NCBI RefSeq assembly: GCF_000337175.1
Contig: NZ_AOIJ01000049.1
Coordinates: 62,001 to 126,000, forward strand
From: Natrinema gari JCM 14663
GTDB lineage: Archaea > Halobacteriota > Halobacteria > Halobacteriales > Natrialbaceae
DNA length: 64,000 bases
Direction: 5' to 3'
Shown: positions 46,453 to 55,887 of the stretch, one piece after another
How the letters are laid out: each line of letters begins with the position of its first letter
Position numbering within the stretch: the first letter of the stretch is position 1
Program-made: the position numbers and the translations under genes
The notes under the pieces: generated by a model
Told to the model about the DNA's origin: nothing
Databases searched by the model: none
Seen by the model: only the letters and a program-made list of their open reading frames with translations

Positions 46453-47205
46453 TCAGGTTGGGGCAGCCGTCGGCGTCGAGACCCGTTCCAGGACGGAGCG
46501 ACTCTGGAGCAGGATCACGCCGAATCCGACCTTCGCCGAGAGGTCGAGCACCATGAACGCCGCGGTTTCCCAGTACAGCGGGAGGATGCCGAACGTCCCT
46601 TCGGTGCCGAGGATCCAGACCACCGGGTAGAGGAACCACAGCGCGATAACCAGGTTGCGGAGTCTCCCGAACAGCGACGCGACCTCGGGGGCCCGACTGC
46701 GCGCGTTCTCGGAGAGCGTCCCGACGAGGACGTACAGCAGGGCGAGCAGAGCACCGGTACTGATCGCCCACCAGGCGATCCGGGCCCCCGCAGTGGACGA
46801 GAGCGCTGCGATCGCACCGGTCCCGATCATGAAGATGTCGAGGCCGATCAGCGTCGCGATCGTGTTTCGGTTCGCCCCGGCTAGCAGCGAGAGGTCGAGC
46901 AACAACAGCGGCGTCGTGAACAGCCAGTCCGCGTAGCGCGCCCAGTAGATCGTGAGCGCCTCGTCGCCGACCATGACTTCGGTGACGCCGAAGCCGGTCG
47001 CCATCGCGAAGTACATGGCAGCGGCGATGGTTGTGATGAAGATCGTGATGATGTAGAACTCCTGCATCTTCCGATCACGAACGCCACGTCCGCGACCGAC
47101 GAAGTACAGGGTTCCGATGGTCATGCCGATTGTGCCGATCCATAGCCAAATGGATTCTGGGCCAACTGTTGCGGCCATGGGTGGTGCTAGAGCAGCGCAA
47201 CACAT
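46453..47205 (-). CDS. bop: Bacteriorhodopsin-type light-driven proton pump
   Basis: 250 residues, seven helices. Schiff-base Lys225 (DLSAKVGFG), proton acceptor Asp93 and Thr97, and proton donor Asp104 (YADWLFTTPLLLLDL) form the DTD set of a proton pump; Arg90 and the release glutamates (TEG, WET) are also present. Close to deltarhodopsin of Haloterrigena/Natrinema, from memory. The longer start 47205 (MCCAALAPPMAATVG) gives a leader comparable with the processed H. salinarum precursor; ATG 47178 is the alternative. Candidate TATA elements at 47223-47231 and about 47203-47209 do not settle the choice. Heads the retinal set. Confidence 0.95.
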   Translation of the reverse strand: MCCAALAPPMAATVGPESIWLWIGTIGMTIGTLYFVGRGRGVRDRKMQEFYIITIFITTIAAAMYFAMATGFGVTEVMVGDEALTIYWARYADWLFTTPLLLLDLSLLAGANRNTIATLIGLDIFMIGTGAIAALSSTAGARIAWWAISTGALLALLYVLVGTLSENARSRAPEVASLFGRLRNLVIALWFLYPVVWILGTEGTFGILPLYWETAAFMVLDLSAKVGFGVILLQSRSVLERVSTPTAAPT

Positions 47206-47344
47206 ATTGCTTGACCCTAACGGAAATAACCCTCATCGTAGCGTGTATGTCCAGAATTTTGACGTGGAGGATGATATCGCAGCGTATTTTGGGGTGTTCT
47301 GTGTTCGATCGGATAGCCCGATCAGAACGCTCCCTTCACAACTG

Positions 47345-47947
47345 ATGACCTCGACTGATCCGAACGATCCGATTGCGGACGCACTCCTCGGCGAATCGAC
47401 GTACGAACGACTCAGAGTGGAGCGGTACGCGGTGATCAAGCGCCGCATTCCGCAAAAACTCGTCTACCAGAGCGGCCTGCTGCTCGTGCTCGCGCTCGTC
47501 GTTCCGATCGTCGCCACCTATCCGTCGTCAGTGCAAGCGACGTTCCCGGGCGGCGCTCCGCTGTGGTCGTCGCCGCTCGTCCTCTGGGTCGGGGTCTACG
47601 CCGGCAGCATTGAAGTGGGGACTGCAACCTGTCTCGTTGCAGTAGCGATCGCGCGTCGGCGGTACGAGCCCTCCCTCTCGGAGTCACAGGTCCACACGCT
47701 ACTGAACCTCGAGGACGTCGCGTCGATGTTCGGACTGGCGACCGGCGGCTTCGCGATCCTGATCACGGTTGGCTTCTTCCTGCTCGGCCACGCCGGCGTC
47801 GAGACCGTCACCGCCATCGTCGAATCCGCGCCGCGAGATCCCTACGGACGGACCGGCGTACCGGTACCCGTGATCGCCGTCGGTGTCGCGGCAGCGATCA
47901 GTTCTTGCGTCGTCTACGCCGCCGGCCGATACCTCTCCGCGGCGTAA
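47345..47947 (+). CDS. Membrane protein divergent from bop, function unknown
   Basis: 200 residues with about four hydrophobic segments (GLLLVLALVVPIVATY, LVLWVGVYAGSIEVG, FAILITVGFFLLG, VIAVGVAAAISSCVVYAAG). The N-terminal 40 residues are soluble and charged. I recognise no family. ATG 47345 is preferred to earlier in-frame starts because they lie in the bop promoter and coding region. It shares an intergenic region of about 140 bases with bop, so joint light or oxygen control is possible. Confidence 0.6.
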   Translation: MTSTDPNDPIADALLGESTYERLRVERYAVIKRRIPQKLVYQSGLLLVLALVVPIVATYPSSVQATFPGGAPLWSSPLVLWVGVYAGSIEVGTATCLVAVAIARRRYEPSLSESQVHTLLNLEDVASMFGLATGGFAILITVGFFLLGHAGVETVTAIVESAPRDPYGRTGVPVPVIAVGVAAAISSCVVYAAGRYLSAA

Positions 47948-48213
47948 GCGACGATCGGGACCTCACGTCTCCTCGCGGCGGCACTCGAGCGACCGGAAGA
48001 ACCCGGTGACGACCGACCCCACCGATGGAAAGACTGCAAACGTACGGAAGAAAGAGTTCGGTGGCTGAGTAGTGAACATATGGTCAGTAAATCACCCAAA
48101 CACCGAACCACGTACATGCCTGACACGGGTAGAGAAACTAGGTGTTTAAGGATTAGCTTCATATGTGGGTCGATCGTCCAGATACTACGTGAACAACGGA
48201 GTGATTCCAGCGT

Positions 48214-49131
48214 ATGAGCGTAGATAGGACGACGTTCGTCTTCTCTGACGGGGAGCGGACGAACGAGGCGTTCGTCACGGATCGCCGCTCGCTCGAGGCG
48301 ATACGCGAGCGGATCGTCGCCGACGTTCGAACCCGGGTCGCCGACGCGGGGGCGGCCGGCGTCGTCGTGGCGATGAGCGGTGGCCTCGATTCGACGCTGA
48401 CGACAGCGCTCGCGGTCGACGCCGTGGGCAGCGAGAACGTGCTCGGACTGGGGCTGCCCTGTCACAAGACGGACGGGGCTCACGCCAGCGACGCCCGGAC
48501 GCTCGCCGAGGGACTGGGAATCGAGTACGAGGAGATTCAGTTGCGGCCGCTCCTCGAGGCCTTCGAGGGAACGGTCGCGGACGAACTCGAGCCGGAATCG
48601 AACGACCGCGGGCGACCCGACGAACGCACCCACGAGATCGGCAACGCCGTCGCGCGGCTGCGGATGATCACCGCCTACTACGCGGCGAACCGCCAGTCAC
48701 GGCTCGTCCTCGGCACTGCGAACCGTTCCGAGCGGTTGCTGGGCTACTTCACGAAGTATGGAGACGGCGGGGCCGACGCCTATCCGATCGGCGACTGCTA
48801 CAAGACGGAAGTCCGCGCACTCGCGAAACACATCGGGCTCCCGCGACGGATCATTTCCAAGGAGCCGACGGCTGGGTTCTGGGCCACGCAGACCGACGCC
48901 GGCGAACTCGGCGCGCGCTACGACGTCATCGATCCGCTACTGTACCGGCTCGTCGACGCGGAGCAGTCGCTCGAGGAGGCCGTCGCCGATCTGCGAATCG
49001 ACCGCGAGACGGCCGCCGAGATCGCATCCCTGCACGCCGCCACCGCCCACAAACGGACGCCCCCGCCGACGCCGGGGCTCTGCGGGCGCGACGACGGCCG
49101 CGCTGGCGACCGAACGGACGCACTCGAGTAG
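48214..49131 (+). CDS. nadE: NAD+ synthetase
   Basis: 305 residues. The ATP PP-loop SGGLDS (about 57-62), the binding segment GTANRSERLLGYFTKYGDGG and the C-terminal block SKEPTAGFWATQTDAGELG are characteristic. It amidates nicotinic acid adenine dinucleotide to NAD+ with ammonia (no glutaminase domain). A TATA-like TGTTTAAGG near 48144 stands 60-70 bases upstream. Confidence 0.92.
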   Translation: MSVDRTTFVFSDGERTNEAFVTDRRSLEAIRERIVADVRTRVADAGAAGVVVAMSGGLDSTLTTALAVDAVGSENVLGLGLPCHKTDGAHASDARTLAEGLGIEYEEIQLRPLLEAFEGTVADELEPESNDRGRPDERTHEIGNAVARLRMITAYYAANRQSRLVLGTANRSERLLGYFTKYGDGGADAYPIGDCYKTEVRALAKHIGLPRRIISKEPTAGFWATQTDAGELGARYDVIDPLLYRLVDAEQSLEEAVADLRIDRETAAEIASLHAATAHKRTPPPTPGLCGRDDGRAGDRTDALE

Positions 49132-49195
49132 CGACGGCGATTTGCGGACGACACCGCGCCCGCTCGTGGCGGAAGGCGACTCCGATGGGACGGCC

Positions 49196-49609
49196 TCACC
49201 GGTCCGTTTCGACGGCGTACATGTCCGGATTACGCCACCAGAACAGTCCCCACGCCAGCAGGAATCCGGCGGCCATCGCGAGGACATCCTGCAGGAACGA
49301 AGACAGCCCCAGATCGATGATGGCCGCGAGCGCGACCGCCGAGCCCAGCGCCGCGCCGGCCACGACGAAGAGGACGTCGCCGACGACCCGCGCACGCGAA
49401 TGGTCCCAGTAGGACTGGCGCTCCTCGTCGTACCAGACGCCGACGTAGATCAGTACCGGCGACATGATCGCGATGACCGTGACCGACCGGTACGCCTCGG
49501 GGAGCACCGTCGGTACCAGAACGAGCAGGTTGAGCAGATTCGCGCCGAGTGCTGCCAGAAACAGGCCGATCAGCAGCCATCCCCACCGCGGGAGTCGCTC
49601 TTTGTCCAT
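49196..49609 (-). CDS. Four-helix membrane protein, function unknown
   Basis: 137 residues. Segments WGWLLIGLFLAALGANLLNL, VTVIAIMSPVLIYVGVWY, VVGDVLFVVAGAALGSAVAL and DVLAMAAGFLLAWGLFWW are membrane helices. Unrecognised. ATG 49609 is 45 bases from the stop of the wHTH gene above it, so the two may form an operon. Confidence 0.65.
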   Translation of the reverse strand: MDKERLPRWGWLLIGLFLAALGANLLNLLVLVPTVLPEAYRSVTVIAIMSPVLIYVGVWYDEERQSYWDHSRARVVGDVLFVVAGAALGSAVALAAIIDLGLSSFLQDVLAMAAGFLLAWGLFWWRNPDMYAVETDR

Positions 49610-49654
49610 ATCGGAACCGCACACCCTGAGAAAATAACCCTGGCGTTCTCGCCG

Positions 49655-49951
49655 TTATTCGGCACAGCAGGCGTCTTTCTTCGGGGACTCCTCGACGCCC
49701 CCGTTTCCGTCGGCCGCGACCGGGTCCTCGAGCCGATAGAGGCTCTGACGGGCGTCCGCAAAGTAGATGTCCTCGTCGACGATTCCGATCTCTTCGAGGC
49801 GCTCGAGGGCGTATCGTACCGTCCGAGCCGAGAGCATCGATTCCTCGACGATCTGTTTCTGCGTCAACGGCCCGTCGTACTCGAGGACCTTGAAGACGAG
49901 TTTCGCGCTCGGTGGCAAGTCTTCGATCTCCTCCCCGTCGGTCTCTGCCAT
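49655..49951 (-). CDS. Small winged-helix regulator with Cys-Cys tail
   Basis: 98 residues. PPSAKLVFKVLEYDGPLTQK and SARTVRYALERLEEIGIVDE make a MarR/ArsR-like winged helix, and it ends KKDACCAE. The adjacent cysteines near the C-terminus could sense metal or redox state, which is inference. A TATA box TATAAAA (plus-strand 49977-49983) stands about 28 bases before the ATG, predicting a leaderless message. The membrane protein at 49196 follows it. Confidence 0.78.
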   Translation of the reverse strand: MAETDGEEIEDLPPSAKLVFKVLEYDGPLTQKQIVEESMLSARTVRYALERLEEIGIVDEDIYFADARQSLYRLEDPVAADGNGGVEESPKKDACCAE

Positions 49952-49976
49952 ATTACGATTCGAAAGGCCCCAGCAG

Positions 49977-49983
49977 TATAAAA
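49977..49983 (-). promoter_or_regulatory. TATA box of the small wHTH gene
   Basis: TTTTATA on the minus strand; its centre is about 27 bases before the predicted transcript start beside the ATG at 49951. Confidence 0.55.
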
Positions 49984-50189
49984 GTTGAGCCTTACCGAGA
50001 GGGAACGGTGATCGATTGCAACAGGTCTTTTCGAGTAAAGTATCGAATACGCTGCTAAAACCAGTATATTCGCCTCACCGGCCCCCGGAACGAAGATGTC
50101 GGGTCCGACGAAAGTCGGCGAGCGTGATCCGTTCGACGCCGGGGTTTTCGAGCGATTTCGAGTCCGCACCCGGGTCGGCCGCTCCTCGC

Positions 50190-51839
50190 TTACCCCTCGC
50201 CGATCATCCGGTCCTCATCGGCCCACTCCCGCTTGCGGAGCTCGTACTTCTGTATCTTCCCGGTCGCGGTCTTGGGTAATTCCGACACGTATTCGATCCG
50301 GCGAACGACCTTGTAGCTCGCGAGCTGTTCGCGAGTAAACGCCGTCAGCTCGTCGGCCGACACGGGCGGATCGGTCGGATCGCCGTTCGACGGCACGACG
50401 AAGGCCTTCGGCGTCTCGCCCCACTCGTCGCTCGGTGCCGGGATCACCGCCGCGTCCCCGACCGCCTCGTGATCGAACAGCGTGTCCTCGAGTTCGATGC
50501 TCGAGATGTTCTCGCCGCCGGAGATGATGATGTCCTTCTTGCGATCGCGGATCGCGATCATGCCGTTCTCGTCGATGGTTGCAAGGTCGCCGGTGTGATA
50601 GTACCCTTCGACGCGGTCGTTGAACGCCGCCTCGGTCGCGTCGGGCTTGTTCCAGTACCGGTCCATGATCTGGTTGCCCCGGACGACGATCTCGCCGAGC
50701 GTCTGATCGTCGCGGGGGACGTCGGCCCCGTCCTCGTCGACGACCCGAACGTCGGTCCCGAGGACGCCCATCCCCTGGCGCTTCTTGATCTCGAAGCGGT
50801 TGTCGTCGGTCATGAGCCGCTTCGCGTCGGAGATCGTGATCAGCGGCCCCGTCTCGGTCGCGCCGTAGAGGTGTTTCAGGTACCAGCCAAAGCGGTCCTC
50901 GACGGCCCGAATCGTCGCCTCCGGCGGTGCGCTGCCGGCGGTCGTGACCCGGACCCGGTTCTCGCCGGTCATCGCCGGCTCGCCCTCGCTCTCGTAGTAG
51001 TCGATCAACTGGTTGAGCACCGCGGGAGCGGCACAGAGGAAGGACACGTCTTCCTCCCGAATCGACGAGACGACCTCGTCGGGGTTGACCCCGCGCGTAC
51101 AGACGTGGGTCGCGCCCAGTCCCGTCACCGCATAGATGTGCCCCCAGCCGTTGACGTGGAACATCGGCAGCGTCCACAGGTAAGTGTCGTCGTCGGTGAT
51201 CTCGTGGTAGATCGACATCAGATAGGCGTGGATCGTCTCGGTCCGATGCGTGCGACAGACCCCCTTCGGATCGCCCGTCGTTCCCGAAGTGTAGTTGATC
51301 GTGATGATCTCGTCCTCGGCCATCTCGGGGCGGTCGAACTCCGTCCCGGCCGCCGAGACGACGGCGTCGAAGTCCTCCCATGCTCCGTCGGACTCGTCCG
51401 ACGCGGCGTGCTCGGCGTCGCCGTCCCCAACGGCGTCGGTATCGTTCGTGATGAACGTTTCAGTCGGCACCTCGTCGCGAATCGCCTCGATCTTGTGGGC
51501 GTACTCGTAGTCGGCGAAGATGGCGTCGACGCCCGCGTCCGACAGAATGTACTCGTAATCGTCCGGCTCGAGCCGGTAGTTCAGCGGGGTATGCACGGCC
51601 CCGATCTGCATCGCGCCGAAGGCCGCCTCGAGGTGGTAGTGCGTGTTCGGATCGAGGACGGCCACGCGGTCGCCTTTCTCGATACCGCGTTCCTGGAGTG
51701 CCGCGGCAAAACGGTCCGCGCGCTCGCCGAACTCCGCGTACGTGAAGCGGTCGCCGTCGGCTCCCACGACCGCCTCCTGCTCCCCGTAGTGCTCCCGTGC
51801 CTGCTCAAGGAAGTCCGTGACAATGAGTGGCGTTTCCAT
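50190..51839 (-). CDS. Medium/long-chain acyl-CoA synthetase
   Basis: 549-residue adenylate-forming enzyme that activates fatty or other carboxylic acids to CoA thioesters. The AMP-binding motif is NYTSGTTGDPKGV (about 185-197), a second motif is GWYLKHLYGATETGPLIT, and the C-terminal catalytic Lys lies in LPKTATGKIQKYEL. It resembles AlkK/FadD-like enzymes. Its promoter (CTATACGAGC at about 51863-51872 on the minus strand) suggests a leaderless start at 51839. A decayed relative lies at 19481-19671. Confidence 0.88.
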   Translation of the reverse strand: METPLIVTDFLEQAREHYGEQEAVVGADGDRFTYAEFGERADRFAAALQERGIEKGDRVAVLDPNTHYHLEAAFGAMQIGAVHTPLNYRLEPDDYEYILSDAGVDAIFADYEYAHKIEAIRDEVPTETFITNDTDAVGDGDAEHAASDESDGAWEDFDAVVSAAGTEFDRPEMAEDEIITINYTSGTTGDPKGVCRTHRTETIHAYLMSIYHEITDDDTYLWTLPMFHVNGWGHIYAVTGLGATHVCTRGVNPDEVVSSIREEDVSFLCAAPAVLNQLIDYYESEGEPAMTGENRVRVTTAGSAPPEATIRAVEDRFGWYLKHLYGATETGPLITISDAKRLMTDDNRFEIKKRQGMGVLGTDVRVVDEDGADVPRDDQTLGEIVVRGNQIMDRYWNKPDATEAAFNDRVEGYYHTGDLATIDENGMIAIRDRKKDIIISGGENISSIELEDTLFDHEAVGDAAVIPAPSDEWGETPKAFVVPSNGDPTDPPVSADELTAFTREQLASYKVVRRIEYVSELPKTATGKIQKYELRKREWADEDRMIGEG

Positions 51840-51996
51840 ACGGCAAAGCATTCGGATATGGCTCGTATAGTGATTTCGTTTATTATCGATCAGGAGGAAT
51901 ACCGACGCGGACCGTCGGCGCTGCGTTTCGTCCCTGCGGAGACGCCGGGCTGTCGATGGCTCGAGTTGCCGGCGGACGCCGCGGTGAGTACAGGGA

Positions 51997-53259
51997 CTAC
52001 AGCTGTTTCCAGACGTCTTCATCGTCCTCGAACCCGTCCGGATCGTCGGGCGCGGCGAACTCGTCGCTCGGGTCGAGTTCCAGGATCTCCTCGGTGGAGA
52101 GGTCCCGGTCCCCGTCGATCACGTCCGGCTGCTTCTCGAGGTCCATCTCCGGCCAGGCGGTCTCCTCCCAGAGACCGCGGTCGCTGTAGTAGTAGACGAC
52201 CCCGTCGTTGACGACCGCGAACAGCCCCCGCTGGGTGTCGTGGACGACCCGCTCGTTGGTGTCGATCGCGACATCGACGACATCCTCGAGCGTGTCCAGC
52301 GAGACATGGTAATCCCCGATCCACATCGGGATCGAGCCCCGGGAGATCCACTCGGCGTAGCGCTGTTCGTGGACCGCGCGGCGAGCGCTCTCGACATCGG
52401 TCGGCGAGCGCCGGGCGACGATCGCCGCCCCGGCCAGCGAGAGCGTTCCGAGCACCGACAACCCGCCGATGAGCGCCGGGCTACGGGACTCCGTCGTGCG
52501 GACCGTCCCGCTCCGATGGCTGTTCGATGCGGAGTCGGAGAGGTCCCCCTTGAGCCAGTAGGCGCCTTCCGTGATCGTCACCGGCGTCGTGGTCGTGAGG
52601 GTGCCCTGATGACGCTCCGTCTCGTACTCGACGCGGAGCACCAGCTTGAGGTCGACCGAGCCGACGCCGCTGATCTCGCGCTCGAGTTGGCGCTGGCGCT
52701 GTCGGTAGGACTCGAGGTCGATCGTCGCCTGCGACGTCGCGACACCGTTGTCGACCGCGGGCGACTCGCGGAGCACCTGATGGGTTTCGTTCCAGAACGG
52801 CTTGTCGTCGCGCTTCGCTTCGAACCGAAGGAGTAGTTCGTGGGTGACTGCCCCGTCCGCGATCGGCGACCCGCTGGTTTCGTTTCGGAGCGTCGTCCTC
52901 GGTTCGACGGTGAGCTCCGGTGTGGCGTTCAGAAAGTACACCGAGCTATTGGTGAGTTCCTCACCTTCGGTCCAGAGCGTCCCGCTCTCGGTGACGACGG
53001 CGCTCGTGTCGGCGTCAACCGTGACCTGTTCCTCGCCGAACTGGGGTGCGGTCGTCGTCTCCGGGTTCGCGACGGCCCAGCCGGTCGCGCCGATCGCGAG
53101 GAGCCCCACCACGAGCAGCACGATCATGATCGTCCGACCCTCTTTGGCCAGCAGCAACTCGAGACGCGGGTTATCGATCATTCGTTGCCCCCCGGGATCG
53201 GACGCCACGTCCGAGCGCATTCGGTGGCCGAACCGTCCACTTTCGAACTGGTCGGTCAC
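51997..53259 (-). CDS. DUF5305-like membrane protein
   Basis: 420 residues. A membrane helix (IMIVLLVVGLLAIGATGWAV, about 44-63) precedes an extracytoplasmic beta domain (70-250, VTVDADTSAVVTESGTLWTE), a second helix (PALIGGLSVLGTLSLAGAAI) and a cytoplasmic domain with YAEWISRGSIPMW and FAVVNDGVVYYYSDRGLWEE. This matches haloarchaeal DUF5305 proteins, often found beside signal peptidase and DUF1102 genes. GTG 53259 is supported by a TATA-like CTTATAG at about 53298-53304; ATG 53181 is the alternative. It is the last gene of the envelope set on this strand. Confidence 0.75.
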   Translation of the reverse strand: MTDQFESGRFGHRMRSDVASDPGGQRMIDNPRLELLLAKEGRTIMIVLLVVGLLAIGATGWAVANPETTTAPQFGEEQVTVDADTSAVVTESGTLWTEGEELTNSSVYFLNATPELTVEPRTTLRNETSGSPIADGAVTHELLLRFEAKRDDKPFWNETHQVLRESPAVDNGVATSQATIDLESYRQRQRQLEREISGVGSVDLKLVLRVEYETERHQGTLTTTTPVTITEGAYWLKGDLSDSASNSHRSGTVRTTESRSPALIGGLSVLGTLSLAGAAIVARRSPTDVESARRAVHEQRYAEWISRGSIPMWIGDYHVSLDTLEDVVDVAIDTNERVVHDTQRGLFAVVNDGVVYYYSDRGLWEETAWPEMDLEKQPDVIDGDRDLSTEEILELDPSDEFAAPDDPDGFEDDEDVWKQL

Positions 53260-53320
53260 CGGGACAATTCATACGCTAATGATGGAAATGAACCACTATA
53301 AGGGTAGCGGCCTTGCGGTG

Positions 53321-54499
53321 CTAATCCCGGTTTCTGCGCCACTTGCGAAGCTTTCGGTGGAGCCGTGTCGACAACGGGATGTGATCGCCAGTGGATCGAA
53401 ACCGGATGTCGTTACTGCCGAAGAGTACGAGCACGACTCCGACGGCGAGCCCGACGACGACGGCGTTGACCGCCGCGATCGCGACGAGCGGGTGGAGATC
53501 GTGGAGCCAGAACAGGACGGACGGGGGCAACACGGCGAGATAGCGATACTCGCCGAGATGGCGCGTATACTCGCCCGTCTCCTCGGGGGCTGATAGTGAG
53601 ACCGTCGTCTCGCCGCTATCACGGATACCGACGGTCTGCCGTGCCGGGTCCGCACTGATACTGCGGCTTTCGGCCTCGTGAACGACAGCGATCGGCAGAT
53701 ACCCCGAGTTGTCGACGGTACGAGTGAGCGTCGCCGTCTCGCCGGGGGCGACGATCTGTGGATTGTCGTCCGGCGATTCCGAACTGATGAGTTCGTACTC
53801 GGTCGTTCCCGAGGGGACGACCATCGCCGCGGTCGCAAACGTGACGAATACGAGCAAGACGAGTCCAAGCGCGGTCCAGAAGGCGATCACGTTCTCGCGC
53901 GATCGCGAGCGCCTCGTTTCGCGCTGGGATGGACCGAGCCGCTCGAAAAGCGTTCCGAAGCCGAGCAACGCGACGCCGATCGCGACCATGAGCGCACCGA
54001 GGCCGTTCGCGGACATCGTCGCCAGTCCGAACACCGACGCGACGACGCCGGCGACCGATGCTGCGACCCCCTGAATCGCCAACACCGCGGTCCCGAGCTG
54101 TGGGATCGTGACCACGGACCCCCCTGGCTGCCAGACTTCGGCGACGATCTGGCCCTCCGTGACATGGGGTTCGCCGCCGTCCTGATCGGTAAACGGGTTC
54201 GCGTCGCCTTTCGTAACGTACCCCTCCTCGGTTTCGCCGACGACGCGGTGGGTCGTCAGCCCGCCGTCGTGGAGGGTTCGGGCCTGATAGACGACGACGT
54301 CACCCTCCTCGATGTCACCGGCAACGAGGCTTGGAATCGCCACGAATCCGTCGCCGGTGTCGATCGTCGGCTCCATGCTCCCGGTAGCGACGTACCCGAG
54401 CAGGATCGGCTGACCGAGCAGTTGGCCGACGATCAACAGGAGCACGGCCAGCACGAGGACGAGGCCGAGCCCTCGTTTTGCGAGTCCGACGGCGGTCAT
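53321..54499 (-). CDS. Signal peptidase I (archaeal S26B type) with C-terminal membrane extension
   Basis: 392 residues. The catalytic part is at the N-terminus: Ser41 in ATGSMEPTI, His84 in LTTHRVVG and Asp99 in KGDANPF, the Ser/His/Asp set of archaeal and SipW-like enzymes rather than Ser/Lys. A signal-anchor helix precedes it. About 250 further residues add membrane helices (about 140-175, 205-232, 335-360) around an exported beta domain (235-330, EYELISSESPDDNPQIV). Normal archaeal enzymes are roughly 150-250 residues. Placed between exported DUF1102-type genes and DUF5305, it is probably dedicated to their processing. Confidence 0.85.
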   Translation of the reverse strand: MTAVGLAKRGLGLVLVLAVLLLIVGQLLGQPILLGYVATGSMEPTIDTGDGFVAIPSLVAGDIEEGDVVVYQARTLHDGGLTTHRVVGETEEGYVTKGDANPFTDQDGGEPHVTEGQIVAEVWQPGGSVVTIPQLGTAVLAIQGVAASVAGVVASVFGLATMSANGLGALMVAIGVALLGFGTLFERLGPSQRETRRSRSRENVIAFWTALGLVLLVFVTFATAAMVVPSGTTEYELISSESPDDNPQIVAPGETATLTRTVDNSGYLPIAVVHEAESRSISADPARQTVGIRDSGETTVSLSAPEETGEYTRHLGEYRYLAVLPPSVLFWLHDLHPLVAIAAVNAVVVGLAVGVVLVLFGSNDIRFRSTGDHIPLSTRLHRKLRKWRRNRD

Positions 54500-54663
54500 G
54501 AATCAGTTGGTGACACGGTCATGGTCGGCTGACTGTTCGAGTACTGTTTCTTTCGGATCCAGCAGCATAAAGGTCGCGAGAGCACGAGCCGAGCCGCGAC
54601 GACTCGCGAGCGAGACGCGGCGATCGACCACCACCACGGCCGTGCGAGTTGGCCGACCGCGTG

Positions 54664-55821
54664 CTAGCGGAAGAACGCCCACCGGCGGTTCGCAGCGAGC
54701 ACCAGGACCAACAGCCCCGCCGTCGCCGGCGGAGCGAGCGCCGCCGTCGTCGCCGGTGAGAGTTCCCGATCCCGGATCGAAAACGCCGCCCGCTCGACGG
54801 ACACCGTGCCCGCGGACACGCCGTTGACGGCGGTCTCGTACGTGCCGGGCTCGTCGAACCGGCGCTCGAAGGTCACCGTCCGCTCGCCGTTCGCCGGAAT
54901 CGAAACGGCCCGGCTATCGACGACGATCCCGTCGACCGCCACCTCGAGCGTGCGCGTCACTCGCTCGTCGGTTGGGTTTTCGACCGTCGCTTCGATCGTC
55001 GTCGACTCGCCGACGGTGATGTCGGGATCGACGACGGTCGCGGTGACGATGTCGGCCGCCGGCCCGTTGACGGTCACCGACGCGCTCCCCACCCCTTTGA
55101 TGCCGACATCGTACGTCCCGGGCCACTCCATCGGCCGCTCGAACGTGACGGGCTGCGATTCGCCCGGCCCGAGGGTAATCATCCGCCGATCGACCACGGT
55201 CCCGTCGACCGTCAGGACTGCGGTCGCCGAGGTCGTCGTGTCGCCGGTGTTTCGATACGTCGCCGTCGCCGTCACCGTCTCGCCAGCCTCCACCGTCGTG
55301 GATGACAGCTCGAACGCCGAGCCGTCGATGGCCGTCGATTCGGCCGGCGACGATCCGCTCGAGCCCCCTGGCATGGGTTCGCCGTCCGCGTATTGGACCG
55401 TGATCGTAAACGTCTCCGTCCCGGACCGTGCGATGTGCGTATCGACCGCGACGCCGATACGCGCGACGGTCCCGGCCGACGGCTCGAGCGGGCTTGCCTC
55501 GCTGATCGTCGCCGTCGGCTGGTCGTTCCGATAGAACGTGAGTCCAGGGACGTCGTGGTCGATCCAGATCCGCTCGACCGCGTCGTCGGTGACGGTAATC
55601 CTGAATACGTCGTCCGCACGCGTGACCGAGCGGTCGTTAAGAGCCTCGAGATCGAGTCCGAGTTCACCGTTCTCGACGGCCGCGTACTGTCCGTTGGCAG
55701 CATCCTCGGACTCGAGGATGACGTCCTCAGTGACGTCGTCCGCACTCATCGTCAGTGCTGCCGTTGGCACGATGAGCGAGACCAACAACGCGGCCACGAG
55801 TAGATAACGGGATGCTTTCAT
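54664..55821 (-). CDS. Exported protein with CARDB-like beta domains
   Basis: 385 residues. Signal peptide (MKASRYLLVAALLVSLIVPTA), a DUF1102/TasA-like N-terminal region (about 25-170, ELGLDLEALNDRSVTRADD, IWIDHDVPGLTFYRN) and two Ig-like CARDB modules (about 180-260 and 265-345), ending in a hydrophobic helix (TTAALAPPATAGLLVLVLAA) and a basic tail that would anchor it in the membrane. It lies 66 bases downstream of the DUF1102 protein gene on the same strand, and the signal peptidase gene follows. Confidence 0.75.
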   Translation of the reverse strand: MKASRYLLVAALLVSLIVPTAALTMSADDVTEDVILESEDAANGQYAAVENGELGLDLEALNDRSVTRADDVFRITVTDDAVERIWIDHDVPGLTFYRNDQPTATISEASPLEPSAGTVARIGVAVDTHIARSGTETFTITVQYADGEPMPGGSSGSSPAESTAIDGSAFELSSTTVEAGETVTATATYRNTGDTTTSATAVLTVDGTVVDRRMITLGPGESQPVTFERPMEWPGTYDVGIKGVGSASVTVNGPAADIVTATVVDPDITVGESTTIEATVENPTDERVTRTLEVAVDGIVVDSRAVSIPANGERTVTFERRFDEPGTYETAVNGVSAGTVSVERAAFSIRDRELSPATTAALAPPATAGLLVLVLAANRRWAFFR

Positions 55822-55887
55822 GTAATAAAACTGGACTCGATCGGGCACCGATACGCGGCTCGCGACTGTCAGCCCATCACGATCACG

